Assembly (NCBI GenBank): GCA_964035795.1 | Contig: OZ038320.1 | Coordinates: 28,925,855-28,989,854, forward strand | Reading direction: 5' to 3' | Length of the DNA: 64,000 nucleotides | From: Pterobdella sp. o SKG-2022 | Lineage: Eukaryota > Annelida > Clitellata > Hirudinida > Piscicolidae | Part shown: one piece after another, positions 25,400-53,079 of the stretch | How positions within the stretch are numbered: the stretch's first letter is position 1 | Layout of the letters: each line of letters opens with the position of its first letter | The notes under the pieces: generated by a model | Databases searched by the model: none | What the model was told of the DNA's origin: nothing | Seen by the model: the letters and a program-made list of their open reading frames with translations, nothing else | Made by a program: the position numbers and the translations under genes

Positions 25400-28160
25400 T
25401 TAAACTTATCTGACGTGAATCTAACATAAACATCTTTTGAAGATACAACCCTTCAAACAATAACATGACCACTCACCCACTCCACACAACAATAGTATAA
25501 CGCTCTATTGCATATTCTATTCCCACCATTTTACGTAACCAATAAATCATAAAAGTACTGAGTTTTTTTGAAACTCCAATAGGGATAGATGTACCGAGAA
25601 TATTATCAAAATTAATGAAAGCTTCAGTGTTTGTACTTATCCACTTATCCAGTACTTCGCTTTAACCGTTAGTATTTACACTTGATACTCGGAAGATTTT
25701 TCTATCATTAATTTCATTATTACTTAAATCTTTTTATTCTTATTCTTAGTTTTATTATTATTCACATTTTTCTATAATTATTTTTATTTTTTTGTTTTTA
25801 TTCTTTTTTTTTCATGATTCAATCAATATTCACTTTTTAATATTAACAGTGATCATCACATGAACATAATACATTAGCGTTGAAAACCCATGTAATAGAT
25901 ACGCTTAAATTTGAATGAAATATTAATTGTTATATCAAATATTTACTTAAATAACTTCAGGCAAAACTGAACATTCAAAAACTTGAATAAAAACCGCGAT
26001 AACTAATTGTGATTATGTTTAGTTTAAAAAGGAACATTGGTTAATATTCTATCAAAATAATTAACAATCTTTATTGGTCAAAATTCTTATCATTTTAGCT
26101 CTTATTATTATTATTCTATTAGCCTATCATTAGTTTTATAAAAATTGTTGGTATCAGTAATAACGATAATATAATTCCTTAAATACAAATACTACTAACC
26201 CATAATATAACTATCTTCATTATCATTATTTTCACTTTTTAAATTAATATTGTCTTAAAAATTATATTTTTAGTATTTTATAATTATCTTTTTTAATGCT
26301 TCTTCTATCTTTAATTCTTTCTAAAGATCTCCTATTAAGCATAACGGCTTTCTGATATCCACATTAAGGTTAATGTTTATACTAGCCCGATACAATGTGC
26401 CGTGTGTTTTTGTGTGTCTTATCATGATATTTTTCTTGTTTACTTTTATACTTTGCTGTGTGTTTGTTTGGTGTTTGTTGATCATTGTTTTTTATTCATG
26501 ATTTATAAAATTTTATTTTTCACCATTTTTTATGTATTTAAATTTCATTTTTAATTGCGTTTGAATTTCTCTGAAAGATTTTTTTATCTTTTAAAGAAGT
26601 GAAAATTGTATATATATTGTATTGAATTTTTCATTTCCAAGTTTTTTAGTTTTAAGTGCAGTTTAAAACCTTCTTCAAACTCTTGTTTTGTTAATGGATA
26701 TAATTGTGCATGTTATTTTAAACAAACTGTATGCCAAGCTTTTAAGACACAATAACAAGTACCCTCTTCTATTGTATCTTTATATCAGTTTAATTGAGCC
26801 TTTTTAATGTAAACGTATTTCTATCAACGTAAGATAAGCACAAAACTTCATCAAATCTGCATAAAATGCCTGCCCATATATATATAAATTGTCATTTAAT
26901 TTTTTTATAATAATATAAAATCACAGAAATTCAGTTTTTTCCATAAATTTTTATTAAAGTTCACCATCTTCACAAAAAACTATTGAAAATTGTATTGTAT
27001 ATTCAGTCAATGCTTCAAGGACATTAAAGAGAAAAGTGATGGTTTGTGGCTCATAATAGGGGATCCCCATCGTTTAATACATTACCCTCATTTGACAAGA
27101 TGTACTCAAAATATCTACATCCTGTATATTGAAGCGTATTTTGTATCAATAGGTGAATCTAACAGTTAAAAGGATTATTTAGGATAATGTCAAGATATCA
27201 CTTGTCAAATCAAATTTCGATGAATAGAAATGACGTGAATCTAATGCAATTAATGATTTTTTGAGAAAAATGAAAATTCTCAACAAATAGATTTAGAAAA
27301 TAGAAAAAAGTAAACTAGATTTATATTTTCAGTTCTATAAATTCTATTTGTGTCAAAAATGGAAAAAAGAACAAAACAGTTCTGAAATTGAAGTTATTAA
27401 CGGTGAAAGTAATACAATGGAAAACTTTTAATGGAATGTGAAATGCTTTAAAAATTGGCACTATTTTGAATTGAAGGCAGTTTCTTTTTTGAAAGCACTT
27501 TAAGATGCTCAAATGAGTTTCGGTTGAGAAGTTGCGTGGTTGTAATAAATGAAGAGATAATAAAACAACTAAATTTTTAAAAAATCCATTTTAACTATAT
27601 GGAATAAAAATAACCAAACATAATCTATAATATCTTTTAGTGTAAAAGAATGAAACACTAAGGTACTAAGTTATATTTCGAACTTGAAATCAATGAAGTA
27701 ATGTGCTTAAACAGAGCCTGAAACAGTTTCAAAACAAGCTTTTAACCCAATTAAGTAAACTTTTTAATTGACTAAAATTAAATTATATGTCTTCACCTTA
27801 GTTTCACCTACCTCAACTTAGTTTGCGCATGTGTTAAGAACAAACCACTAGGGTACCAATAACTGTGGCGACATACAAAAAATAACTTATCATCTTAATC
27901 ATAGAACCAACTAGATTAAAAATTCTAAAATGGAATCACTTGAATAAATTTAACTAAAATTAGTTAAACGAGAGTTATTTTCCTGATGGAACTCTTAGTG
28001 CAGAAGCTTTGATTACATCGTCACAAGTCTATAAACATCCACCACCCCCCCCTGCCTCACAAACCCGAGTTGAAGTTGAAATATAGATTTTAAATGGTTG
28101 AAAGCATTTGAATGAATTGGATGAAGTTTCATACTTCATAAACAAAATACTTTCACAGTT
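25400..28160. other. AT-rich intergenic DNA, no gene seen
   Basis: No open frame with convincing composition and no identifiable repeat. A short single-copy-looking stretch at 27030-27170 is less AT-rich but noncoding in all frames. Confidence 0.55.
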
Positions 28161-28167
28161 CATGTCG

Positions 28168-28346
28168 GCCCCTATAGCTCAATGGTTGAGCATTAGACTA
28201 ATGAGCTAAAGTTACCGGGTTCGATCCCGCGTGAGTCGACAATTAGCACACTGTTCCACTGTTTTCGCTACATTAAATTTGTAGCAAGCGCTTTGATCTA
28301 TAAGGAAAAGCGCTTTATAAATACCGCATTACATTAAATTCTGTAG
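28168..28346 (+). repeat. tRNA-derived SINE
   Basis: The 5' part is tRNA-like: A box TAGCTCAATGG (28179-28189), B box GGTTCGATCCC (28218-28228), and a loop consistent with a degenerate tRNA-Ile (AAT). The acceptor stem does not pair, so it is not a working tRNA. A tRNA-unrelated part follows, ending GCGCTTTATAAATACCGCAT then TACATTAAA. Confidence 0.75.
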
Positions 28347-28659
28347 GAACATATAAATAGTGTAGACTAACAAAATCGTTATAATGAATTGAAAATAAAC
28401 AATTGTGTTTAGTTATATCGTATTGTCAGTTAAAACTAGTCAAATTTGATCCAGTAAACTAATTAATTTATTAAATATGGTTTTAAATATTATAAATTAT
28501 GAATCATCGTTATAAGTTCAGCTTGAATCGAAAAATTTTTAATTAGTTAATTAGTAATATTTATAAAGATTTAATATAGAATTTCATATTCAAATTCCAT
28601 CGTACGCTTATGTACGTAAATTTTGAAGTTCATAGTTCAAACTTTGGTGATCCTTCGCG

Positions 28660-28881
28660 AGGGAGTAACGAAACGAAAGGCTAATATTTTGCTAGTTCTG
28701 ATTGGTTGCTCAAATTTTAGATTTTTTTTTGCAAACTTGAAAAAAAAACAATTATTAAAGGTTGATTTTTTGTAGTTGCTTTAAATTGAGATATTTTTTG
28801 CAAATTTTTAAAAAAATAATTATTTTGTTTCAATTATATATATTTTTTGGATTTTCACAAATTTTGGAAATTTTAAGCAAT
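28660..28881 (+). mobile_element. MITE-like element, right end missing
   Basis: From GGGAGTAACGAAACG onward it matches the complete copy at 30891-31151 through the internal TTTGCAAA and TTTTGGATTTTCACAAATTT blocks, then breaks off near 28881 where a LINE endonuclease fragment begins. Confidence 0.65.
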
Positions 28882-29268
28882 ACGTCCGAGGAATCATGTC
28901 CGAAACTAAAAAATCACAAATCGTTTAAGAATGCCGAAACAAAAACTTATTCCTTTTTGGTATGCAAGAAACTAAACACATAGAAGAGTGCGTAATTGAG
29001 CAAGCAGAATATTTGATGATCCTCCCAAAGAATAATTAAAAGCACCATGGCCTGGGATTTGTGATCAAAAAAGAAGTGATATTCTCTTACCAAAAAATAG
29101 ATGATAGATTACTAAAAGTAGAGATTACACTAAAACAATGAAATATTAAACATCTTAATAATCTATGCACCAAAAAATTTCAGTAAGCTGGAAGCATTAA
29201 AAGAATTCATCAAGCTCAGCAACAACATGAAAACTACAGACATTGTACTCGGAGATTATATATATGTT
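28882..29268 (+). mobile_element. LINE endonuclease-domain fragment
   Basis: Across frameshifts, the plus strand reads LFLFGMQETKHIEECVIEQA, HHGLGFVIKKEVIFSYQKID, DRLLKVEI and ALKEFIKLSNNMKTTDIVLG. This is the order of AP-endonuclease blocks (GxQET, RxxxxxI, and xxxxGD at the end). It stops at the GD motif, where sequence of the opposite-strand LINE begins. Confidence 0.6.
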
Positions 29269-29269
29269 C

Positions 29270-30660
29270 GTGTTTATCCTATGTTTATAAGCATCACGTT
29301 TTTAAAAAAAATTTTCTATATTTTCCTGTCTTGACACATTTCTTCTAGTTGTTCTAAGTTTAGGTTTGTGTCTCTTAAGATAGTCACCATGTAAGAGGGG
29401 GTCTTCCTCGTTTTTTAGATCTTTTTACTTTTTCTAGAGCCTTGCGTGGAGGAGCTTTCTCTGGGAGTCTCATCAGATGCCCCAACCAGTTGAGGCGTCT
29501 TTCTTTTATTGTCGGGCTCCATGGTGTATCTAGTTTTGATATTCTATATAAGTCGATATTTGAAATATTTCTAGGCCAACGAAGATTAATTATTCGTCTT
29601 AGGAGTTTTCTATGAAACTATGAAACACTTCTAGTTTATCTTCTTGGGTTTTTGTTAATACCCATAGCTCGCTGTTGTATAGAAAAACACTTTCCTTTGA
29701 AGATCCGTATCTTGTGGTCTATACTTATTTTTTTAATGCTAAATAATGCTTATTGTTTGTATTTTTCTGTTTTCTATGTCAGTGTTGTTGTGTATGTAGC
29801 TTGCTAGGATTTTACATTTTTTCTATTTTTGAGGTGAGTTAATGCTAGAAATTGAATATTCTTCAGATTTTTAAAAATTTATTTCAAGGTTGTATTGTGC
29901 TAACTGTATTGGTATTTTTGCTTTGGCATTTTCTGTGTTGTTTTGAGGTTGTAACCCAGGTGATGTCATCTGCATATTTAGGTTCAATAAGGAATTTTTC
30001 ATTATTGGGATTTATTTTTGCTTGTGGATTATGAGGCATGAGGCTAGATAAAATATGAACAATGAGGCGCTTAGGCAGTCTCCTTGAATGATGACTGTGT
30101 TGGTTTGGATTTTTTCACTGAGGTGTTTTTCAACTTTGATTTGTAGCGTTGTTTCATTTATAAGAACGCTAAGTAAAAACATCTCATCCAGCTCCAATAT
30201 TTTTTTAAGCTGGTCAAGTAGCAATTTTCTGTTAACTGTGTCAAAGGCTTTTGACATATCAAGCATTAAAACATATATTTTGTAGTTGCTTGATTGTATC
30301 GCTTTTTCTGCTAGCTGCTTAACAGCGAAAACGTGCTCTGTTGTGCTTCGGCCAGGCTAGTATGCTGCTTGGTCTGTTGGAATCTTGTCTTTTAGTCTCA
30401 ACCAGCAGCGTTTGATTAGGCATATGGCAAGAATTTTTCTGCTTGTAGATAGTAAAATAGTTCTTAGGTTTTTAACAGGGCCTCTTTCTTTTCTGGTTTT
30501 GTAATGGGGTGAGAAGACCAGTTTTAATTTCCAATGGTATTTCTTCTGTGCTTGCCACTAAAGTACTGAGGTGAATTCTTAAAAAGCAGCTTTAGTAGGA
30601 GGACTTGAATGAATGGCATTGAGAGAGTTTTGGTGCTATTATAAAAACAAAATTCTAACC
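29270..30660 (-). mobile_element. Degenerate non-LTR retrotransposon (RT and C-terminus)
   Basis: On the minus strand: PGRSTTEHVFAVKQLAEKAI, then MLDMSKAFDTVNRKLLLDQL (30266 downward), IIQGDCLSASLFIFYLASCL, the catalytic YADDITWVTTS (29990-29960) and a C-terminus RLNWLGHLMRLPEKAPPRKA, then KRGRPPLTWVTILRD (29400). The frames are interrupted. The clade is not assigned. Confidence 0.8.
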
Positions 30661-30890
30661 AGTGCATTGAAGTTTATTTTGAATAAGTAATAATAATATA
30701 TCTAGATTAATACAGTCGAAAGTCTTAAGAAGTTATAAAAAAACTAATATAGAAAGTTCTTGATTTTAAATTTTTAGTGTTTTTGCAAATATTTCAAAGC
30801 AATGATTCATATTTATAAAACCCTACTTATTCTTGTTAACATCGCTAATTCAATGTAATTTTTCTTATACCATGTTCTTCTTGCGAGGTA

Positions 30891-31151
30891 GTAACGAAAC
30901 GAAGGTTAATATTTTTGCTGTCTTTTGATTGGTTGCCAAATTTTAGATATTTTTTACAAATTTTGAAAAAAACAATTATTAAAAATTAATTTTTTGTTGT
31001 GGTTTGATTAGTTTTTAAATTAAGATTTTTTTTGTAAATTTTGCAAAAAATAATTTATTTGTTTCAATTAGATATTTTTTTTTGGGTTTCACAAATTTTT
31101 GAAATTTTCAGCAACCAATCACAACACAGCAAAAAGATTAACGCTTCGTTA
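30891..31151. mobile_element. MITE with about 42-bp terminal inverted repeats
   Basis: The left end TAACGAAACGAAGGTTAATA, running on to TTGATTGGTTGC, is mirrored at the right end: the inverse complement starts TAACGAAGCGTTAATC and runs to TGATTGGTTGC. The 261-bp interior is AT-rich and noncoding. A second copy is at 28660. Confidence 0.75.
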
Positions 31152-31959
31152 GATAAGACTCACCCGTTCTTTTGAGCCGCAGAAAACAAGTCTTAAAATG
31201 ACTTTCAAACTATCTTTATGAACTTTATATTATAAAAAATTATCAAAATAATTTTTTTTTACTCGAAGATTATTAAGCTAATCACTATATGGCATTTTCT
31301 CATTTAAGCACATATAACCAAACCAGTTTAACTTCTTATTCTCGACATCTTTTCTGGTTTAAATTTTACTTTTCTTTACTTTTAATTCTTCATACTTAAG
31401 TTTTTCGATCATTTCTTTTTATTTTTTCATCTTGCTTACAGACTTTCACCTATATATCAATAAATCATCAATACAAATTGGAACATAGATGCTGAAATTT
31501 TATGATAAGGCTATACATATCGAAAATTATATCTTTTATTTTAAATAAATTTATGAATCCTCAATTGATGTTTTCAAAGTTTAAATTGGAACAAAATTGA
31601 GTTAATTTTAAAAACACAAAAACTTAGTTTATTCTCTTAAAAATTTTATGAAGCTTTCCAAGTACTCAAAAGAATTAAATGGTTTAAATACCTAAATTTC
31701 TGTGCGTAGAATTATGATATTCAAGTTATTTTAGTCAGTATTTAATTAATTTCTCATTTTTATTGTATATCAGCGTTTTATAAATTATTTTTAAAAAATG
31801 AAAATCATTTTTTAAGTAAGCTCAATAATAAAAAATTGCCCAATGACGGCAAGATACCAAATTTTAAATCGACGAGTCCTTATTTGGTTAATGATTATTT
31901 TTTTAAAATTAATTATTATTAAACTTTGAATAAAAGTGTTTAAAACACAATGTTTGATA

Positions 31960-32205
31960 TCAAATTATATATTATTATTGTTATTATTATTTGTAGGGCG
32001 CACAGTTTGCAAGCTAGGTTTCCTGCAGAGGCGCTGCTCTAATCAGAAGGGCTATGACAGAGAAATTTGGTTATAAAGATGCGTCTTTAAACGCTTGCGA
32101 AAAACTTTAAGAGAAGGTGAAAGACGGAGATTAAGTGGAAGAGAGTTCCATAAGTGAGGGGCCATATGCGAGAAGGAGCGATATAAAAAAGTTAGAAATA
32201 TAAAC
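31960..32205 (-). mobile_element. 3' fragment of a CR1/L2-like LINE with (ATT)n tail
   Basis: About 90 percent identical by eye to 16800-17015, from TTTGTAGGGCGCACAGTTTG through GAGAGTTCCATAAGTGAGGG, in the same orientation. It breaks off where the copy at 17020 continues. Confidence 0.8.
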
Positions 32206-32300
32206 AAAAACATGTGATGCTGAGACAGAAAATGTTACTATTTTTAAAAATCAATCATAAAATAAGTTGCTTTTGGGGTTTTTCATAGTGTTCATTATCC

Positions 32301-33124
32301 TGTGGTTCAAAATGCGCAGTTGATCGAAACACACAATCCACAACCTCACAAAAAAATATTTTATTGGTTGACAAAAACTCACAAAAAGCATAAAAAAATT
32401 CATTTATTCGAATTTTATTAATCTTTAAATAACATTTATATACAAAATTTTTTTAAATAATAATAATGAGTTAAGATAAAACGTGGAGAACGACGATTTA
32501 TTGTAACATAGCTCATCTAGGAGTGGTATGCTTGCGGTAATATAGTTTACGAGTTGAAGCTTGCGGTGTGGAAAAAAGCTTGCAATATTTTCTTTGTTTG
32601 ACCAAAATGATATATGAAATAATATAATTTTAAAAACAATTTAATTTTTTTATTTAGAATTTTTATTGTTTTGTAAAATCTAAAAGTGAACGTTAATAAT
32701 AATCTTCAGGTTGGAGTATGTACATTATGAAATATTTTGAAATACTTTTCATACTTGTGTTGACCTAATTTTAAAGTCAAAAAAATGAACAGAATTAGTA
32801 GCAGTGTGAGAACTGCAGATTAAAGTGGAATATTGAAAAAGCATTATTAGTAAGCTCACCGCAAGCTTTAATTTGTAAGTTATATTACCGCAAGTATAAC
32901 ACTCCTGCTTGAGCTATGTTACAATAAATTGTTGTTCTGAGCGTTTAATCTCAACTCATTTCTATTATAAAACAAAATTTTTTATATAAATATTATTTAA
33001 TGATTAATAATATTTGAATAAATAAATTCTTTAATTTATTTTGTGAATTTTTGTCAACTAATCAAATATGTTTTTGTGAGGTTGTGGCTTGTGTGTTTTG
33101 ATCGACTGCGCATTTTGGGCCACA
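32301..33124. mobile_element. Long-terminal-inverted-repeat (fold-back) element
   Basis: Arms 32301-32568 and 32857-33124, each 268 bp, are inverse complements with scattered mismatches. Diagnostic blocks include AAAATGCGCAG, CCACAACCTCACAAAAA, TTTATTGTAACATAGCTCA and CTTGCGGTAATATA. The 288-bp spacer has no coding. Known: such structures are typical of non-autonomous DNA transposons with long inverted repeats. The right end is 70 bp upstream of the GMPR start codon. Confidence 0.85.
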
Positions 33125-33129
33125 AGCTA

Positions 33130-33160
33130 ACGAGCGCTCTTTTTCGTTTGCAGAAGTCTA
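33130..33160 (+). promoter_or_regulatory. Splice-acceptor motif upstream of the GMPR start codon
   Basis: CTCTTTTTCGTTTGCAG, ending near 33153, is a textbook polypyrimidine tract and AG 42 bp before the ATG. Either a 5'UTR intron ends here or a spliced leader is added here. Confidence 0.5.
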
Positions 33161-33194
33161 ACTGAAATAATTGTGGTAGCGTTAGCACTCCAAA

Positions 33195-40771
<7,577 letters not shown>

Positions 40772-41048
40772 AACAATTTTAATTGATTACTTATTAACAT
40801 TATATAATCACGTTGTTGTTCATTGCTGCATCTAAATAATCCGTTTTTATAAAAATTATAGTATTGTTATCTTCACAATTTTGTTTTTTTTTGTTGATTT
40901 TGAAGTGAGTGAATAGTATTTAATAAAATTATATGATAGTCTTAAGTGCATTTTATGAAGACTTCACTCATTTTTCTTTAATCGCATCTGAAATTTTAAA
41001 AAGAATTTAACAAATTTTGAAAGTTGAGCTATTAGTCAGACAAAGCCG

Positions 41049-48440
<7,392 letters not shown>

Positions 48441-48449
48441 ATTGATGCG

Positions 48450-51400
48450 GTGATGGTGGTTGGACTCGGTTTCGGGTAGAGAGGGTGGTTGATTGATATT
48501 AAGGTGGTTTAGTTGCATTCACTGGGTGGAAATGAAGTTTGGAATCCGCACAATTGCTCTCGGTAATCTTGGTCTTATAGTTTTAAGCTGATTTTTGAGT
48601 ATATTTTTTAGCTTATAATAATATTTTTCAGGTTAAAATAATGACTATATAGTAATAATCAGTTATTAAGCCGATAACTGACCAATAAGTGACTGTATCG
48701 ATTATGATGAGAACAAACTCACAAGCATGCGGCCTATGTCATCTCCCTATTGTAGCCTCGTCTTCAATTTTTTGGTATCTTTTTACGTTTTATACCGCGT
48801 ATGGTAGATAGAATTTCAATATATTATATCAGGGAATATACCATTCATTTCTATACAATTATTTTAATATTATGATCAGGCCATCTGTAGGTCGACTTAT
48901 CGCTCTAAAGCGCTTTATTTAGCGCTGTTTAAATAGACATTCACTTTTCGTGATAGTGTCCGTAATTTTTGGTCCTTCAATAAACTAACATCTCTTTTAT
49001 ATAAAGTTTTGTAGGCATTATTAGTTTTTCACTTTGTTTCGATCGTGTGGCATGTGGAATACCTGTTAAATATTTATATATTAGTTTTCAGCTTAATGAT
49101 TCCAAGGTCTATTTAGGTTTTGTTTTATAGAATATTTTACCATATTTCTGTGGCTTTTTTGTCGTTCACTTAAGCCTGTAAAGAAACGTAACTTTTATGT
49201 TTTTCTTTTGTTATACATCAATATAAATAAAAGTTATTCTTATATTAATACATGTATTACTAAATTTGTTACATTTTGGGCGAAGTTTTTCAAGAATGAC
49301 AACCTAGGTTGTCACAAGAATAAAGTTGTTTTTGCACAAAACCTATTTCAACCTCGAAGTTATTGTAGTTTGTATATCATTCATTCACTTTTAAATATTT
49401 ATAAGGATGTTTTTTTTTGATGTTTTTTCATTCAAGGGTTTATTGAATGTTTTAGATATGAATTTTTAATTTAACTATAAACTTATATCGTTTTTGAGTA
49501 ATATCTTTAATTCTGATAGACAGTGTAAGCAAGTATATGAATAGATACTTTTGAATACTATTTATGTTTTGTTAACTTTTGAGGAATATTCCGTGCAGCG
49601 TGTACTTCATCCTTCCTTTACAAGAGGGTTTAGATGAGTTTTCAATCATTTTTATACTACAATAGGAAAGATTTAAATATCAAAAAGAGAGTTTGATAGG
49701 AGAAATTTTATAATTAGAAAATAGCTGAAATTATTGTTTTATTATCAGCCCTTTGAACTTCATGAAGATTCAATTAGGAATTGTAAGAAATATTCTTATA
49801 TATATTTTTGAGCTTTTGATATATAATTTTATTCAAAGTAATAAGTCCATTCACTGATTCGTATATGTAAGTTATTCAAATTTTCTTATAACTTATGTTT
49901 TCGCCATCGTTGAAAGCAAATAATGTATTTAGGATTGAAGTTCCGTATGACTTCCAAACATGTTGCGTAGAATCTACATTTTGGATATTATAGTCATTAT
50001 TATAGTTCATTATCTTTAAATTTTTATTTATATTGTTATATGTTTTTAAGTTTTCTGAAACCATAACAATTAGTTCAATTATACAACCAAATATTTTCCA
50101 TTTTATTGACCAGCTCTTTTAGTTCTTCCAAGCTAATCTTTATCGTTTATCGTCTTATAATTCAGTTTTTATGGGATTAAACGTACCATACCATTCATCC
50201 AACCACTAGTTAATTCTTCTATTTATTCATTCATTCATCCGTAGAAACACAGTTATAAGTCGTTTCGACAATTTTTAGTGCAGTTTCAAACGGAATCTTA
50301 TGCAAAAGATGTTACTAGAGTCAATTTTTAAGTTCAACTTAGGTATTTGTCAATTATGTGTGTCGAATTGGAGGTTTCCAAGCTCATTTTAATTGGTTTA
50401 TCCAAAAAAAATTTTTTTTTTTCAATATTAGGTTTTAGTTTAATTATTTTATTTTTTTTTGGATATTCAAAGATAGAGCATGTAAAACTTATTTGAAACT
50501 GTTTATTTAATTATTTTTTTTGTTTTGTTGAATATATAGCTGGAACTTTTGAACTTGTCTTCAATTATTTGACTATTTCAGTCGATATTTCACTTTGAGT
50601 GTGCTTTTCACGTTATTCACTATTCTTTTATAAACCGTTTTAACTATATTTAATTCTTATTTATATTCTTTCAAAAGCATATGTTTCAACGATCTCTGTT
50701 CTCAGGACACAATACAGTTGATATTTATTCTTAGTTAACTATTTAGAGATATTTTTAAAAAATAATAAAAGTGCAGTTTTTTTTTTTTAAATAATCATAT
50801 TGAACAGTTTTTGAGTTGTTCCATTGTGGCAAGAGTTTTGAAATAACCATTTGAATAGTTGAAGAAAAATTTTGATTTTAAGATGTTAGGAGTGGAAGGT
50901 ACAAGCAAATCTTCATAATAAGAAAACAGTTTAAAGAATAAAAATGATTTTAAAAATGTGAAATTTCGCTTAAAGGTATAAGTCAAAATAAAAAACATCT
51001 GTGTTTTAGAATTTGATTCGACCAACACCCTTAGAGATAAGGCAAGTAGTTTGAAACTGGAAAAATTCTCTAATCTATCTATAAACTTAAGTTGGCTTTT
51101 CGAAGTAAAACAACTATTTGTTTACTAAACAAATCAAAAAAGTCATTTTTTTCAATGCCGGATAAAAAAAGTATGTTTTTAAATTAATTATGATTCAGGA
51201 TAAATAAATTTCACTGAAAATTTTAATATTTGCTCGATTGAATCTTTCTTTCTTAACTTGGAATTCTCAATGATAATTAACTATGACCAAAAATCTCTCA
51301 TTAAAAAAAATTGGTGAAGTTAACAAAAACTTGAAAAATCATTTAGAAAAACAATTTAATAGTTATTATTCAAAACTAAAACTTCTTCTAAACAATTCAA

Positions 51401-52730
51401 AAGTATTGAACTTTATAGTTTTTTGCAAATGCCCAGCAAAAAACCCTTAAAAACGAAAGAGATTTCATTTAACTCGTTATAAGCACTTGGACGATCTCAG
51501 CATCTAGCATTCTTTCGTTATGAGACTCTCAGATCTTAGTATTTATCGTTATTCAACCGAGTTTTATTTATTTTTTGTGATAAATTTTTTTTGTCAGATC
51601 GGGTTCATAAGTTAAAGCAAAAATGATCCATTTGATATTTTATATAATAGGGAATTTTCCGAAGTAGTATTTCAGACCTTTCTCGTCATACTTGTGAACA
51701 ATTTATTTGAAATTTTATATCTTCTAATACTTCATCCCATTTTACGTTTAGACATAAATTATTCAAATAATAGATATGAATCTTAGCATTATTGCCTCAG
51801 AGTCAAATCTTGGAAAAATACGCATTTTTGTCTTTCAATTCACTTTTAGTTCTAGTTAGTTTTTACTTAAATAACCAAAGATTTATTGATGTTTTTCATG
51901 TGAAAACGTAGTTCATATAGCTTGAACATTTAAAAAGTATTAAGCACTTTTCTTCATATTCGCTAGCTCAGTAGCATTTATTCAAATCAATATTTTCACC
52001 TAGATTTGGTTAAGCTAGCTCATCCTAGTTTTATTCACTACAAGTCTTAATTTTCTTTACACAAATCTCACATAAATTTTACTAAAAACTTGCTTTATAC
52101 TCTTTAAAAGAGATTATAAAATGCTTATCAATATAATATTTTAAAAAATCAGTTAATTTGATCGAAATGCATAAAATTCATTCATTAGCATTAAAATAAC
52201 TGCCATAGTTTTAGATTCAAAGTTTTTTTATAACAATAATCGAGGTCTTTCTTTGAAACTAGCTCGTCCATCTGCTAAAACTAGATTCGAATCTTTATAA
52301 TTAAAAATTTTTATAATTTTTTTGAGCCAAATGTAAATATTCAAATAAAAAAAATTTTAAATTATTAAGTGGAGATCTCTACTTGATAATGTAAGTTCAA
52401 TAAAGTGGAATAAAATAAACTCCTAAAAGTGTTTCATTTGAATCTTTATAATTAAGAAGTATTCCAGTTATGACTTAATTAACTATTGATACAGTCGAAA
52501 CATAATAAACTGGAATCTGCTAATGAAAATAAATGTTGAAATCAATATTACGAATTTATTTTCATGAACTTGATTGTTAAAATTTTATAATAATCAAAAA
52601 ACTGTTTACTATGATTACATCAGTTTGAATTCATTTTAATTTTTTGTTGGACAAAACAAACTTAACTTTTTTAAAAATGAATAAAATTTTCATATTTTTA
52701 ATGATCATTAACTTTTTTAAACACCCGCTT
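48450..52730. other. AT-rich intergenic DNA, no supported gene
   Basis: Only AT-rich frames of doubtful meaning. Two could be exons: minus 50064-49876 (text NVDSTQHVWKSYGTSI) and a short plus-strand start at 48532 (MKFGIRTIAL before GGTAATC). Neither has family support. Confidence 0.5.
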
Positions 52731-52732
52731 TT

Positions 52733-53076
52733 TGAGCTCAGTTTCTTCTGAGGAAAAATATAGGAAAAAGGTTTACCGAGACAATAGTTATGGGAATACC
52801 AACGCAGAAGCTGAAGAAATTAGGACCAAAAACACTTCCAAACCATCAACAAAAACGCTCGACGGCATTTCATCAATAAAAACTATAGTAGGACAACCAA
52901 CAGGCAGCCAAGCAGCAAGCCCAGCTTCAAAATCCAAGTCGTCATCAAAAAATATACTAAAAAATGATATGTCGTCAAAAAAACAAGCAGCAAAAGAGTC
53001 TGAAAAAAGTGCTCCAACTAAAAATAAACCAAAAGAAACAATTAAAAATAAATCAATTAAAACTAAAGAAAAATAA
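52733..53076 (+). CDS. Terminal exon of a Lys/Ser/Thr-rich protein, upstream exons not found
   Basis: After TTTTTGAGCTCAG, a good acceptor, an open frame of about 114 codons runs to TAA at 53074. It begins SSEEKYRKKVYRDNSYGNTN and becomes low-complexity and basic (SKSKSSSKN, SSKKQAAKESEKSAPTKNK, ending KSIKTKEK). Composition differs clearly from the AT-rich flanks and from random AT-rich frames, with few Phe/Ile/Leu. It is predicted disordered. No start codon with context is seen, so earlier exons probably lie upstream. Function is unknown; the basic, Ser-rich character suggests a nuclear or RNA-associated protein, as inference only. Confidence 0.5.
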
Positions 53077-53079
53077 AAC

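Noticed and set aside
25134..25403. Ile/His/Pro/Ser-rich 89-codon frame
   Set aside because: Generated by the ATCC/ATTC tetranucleotide repeat.
28168..28240. Functional tRNA-Ile gene
   Set aside because: A and B boxes are present but the acceptor arms do not pair, and a SINE body with GCGCTTTATAAATACCGCAT follows.
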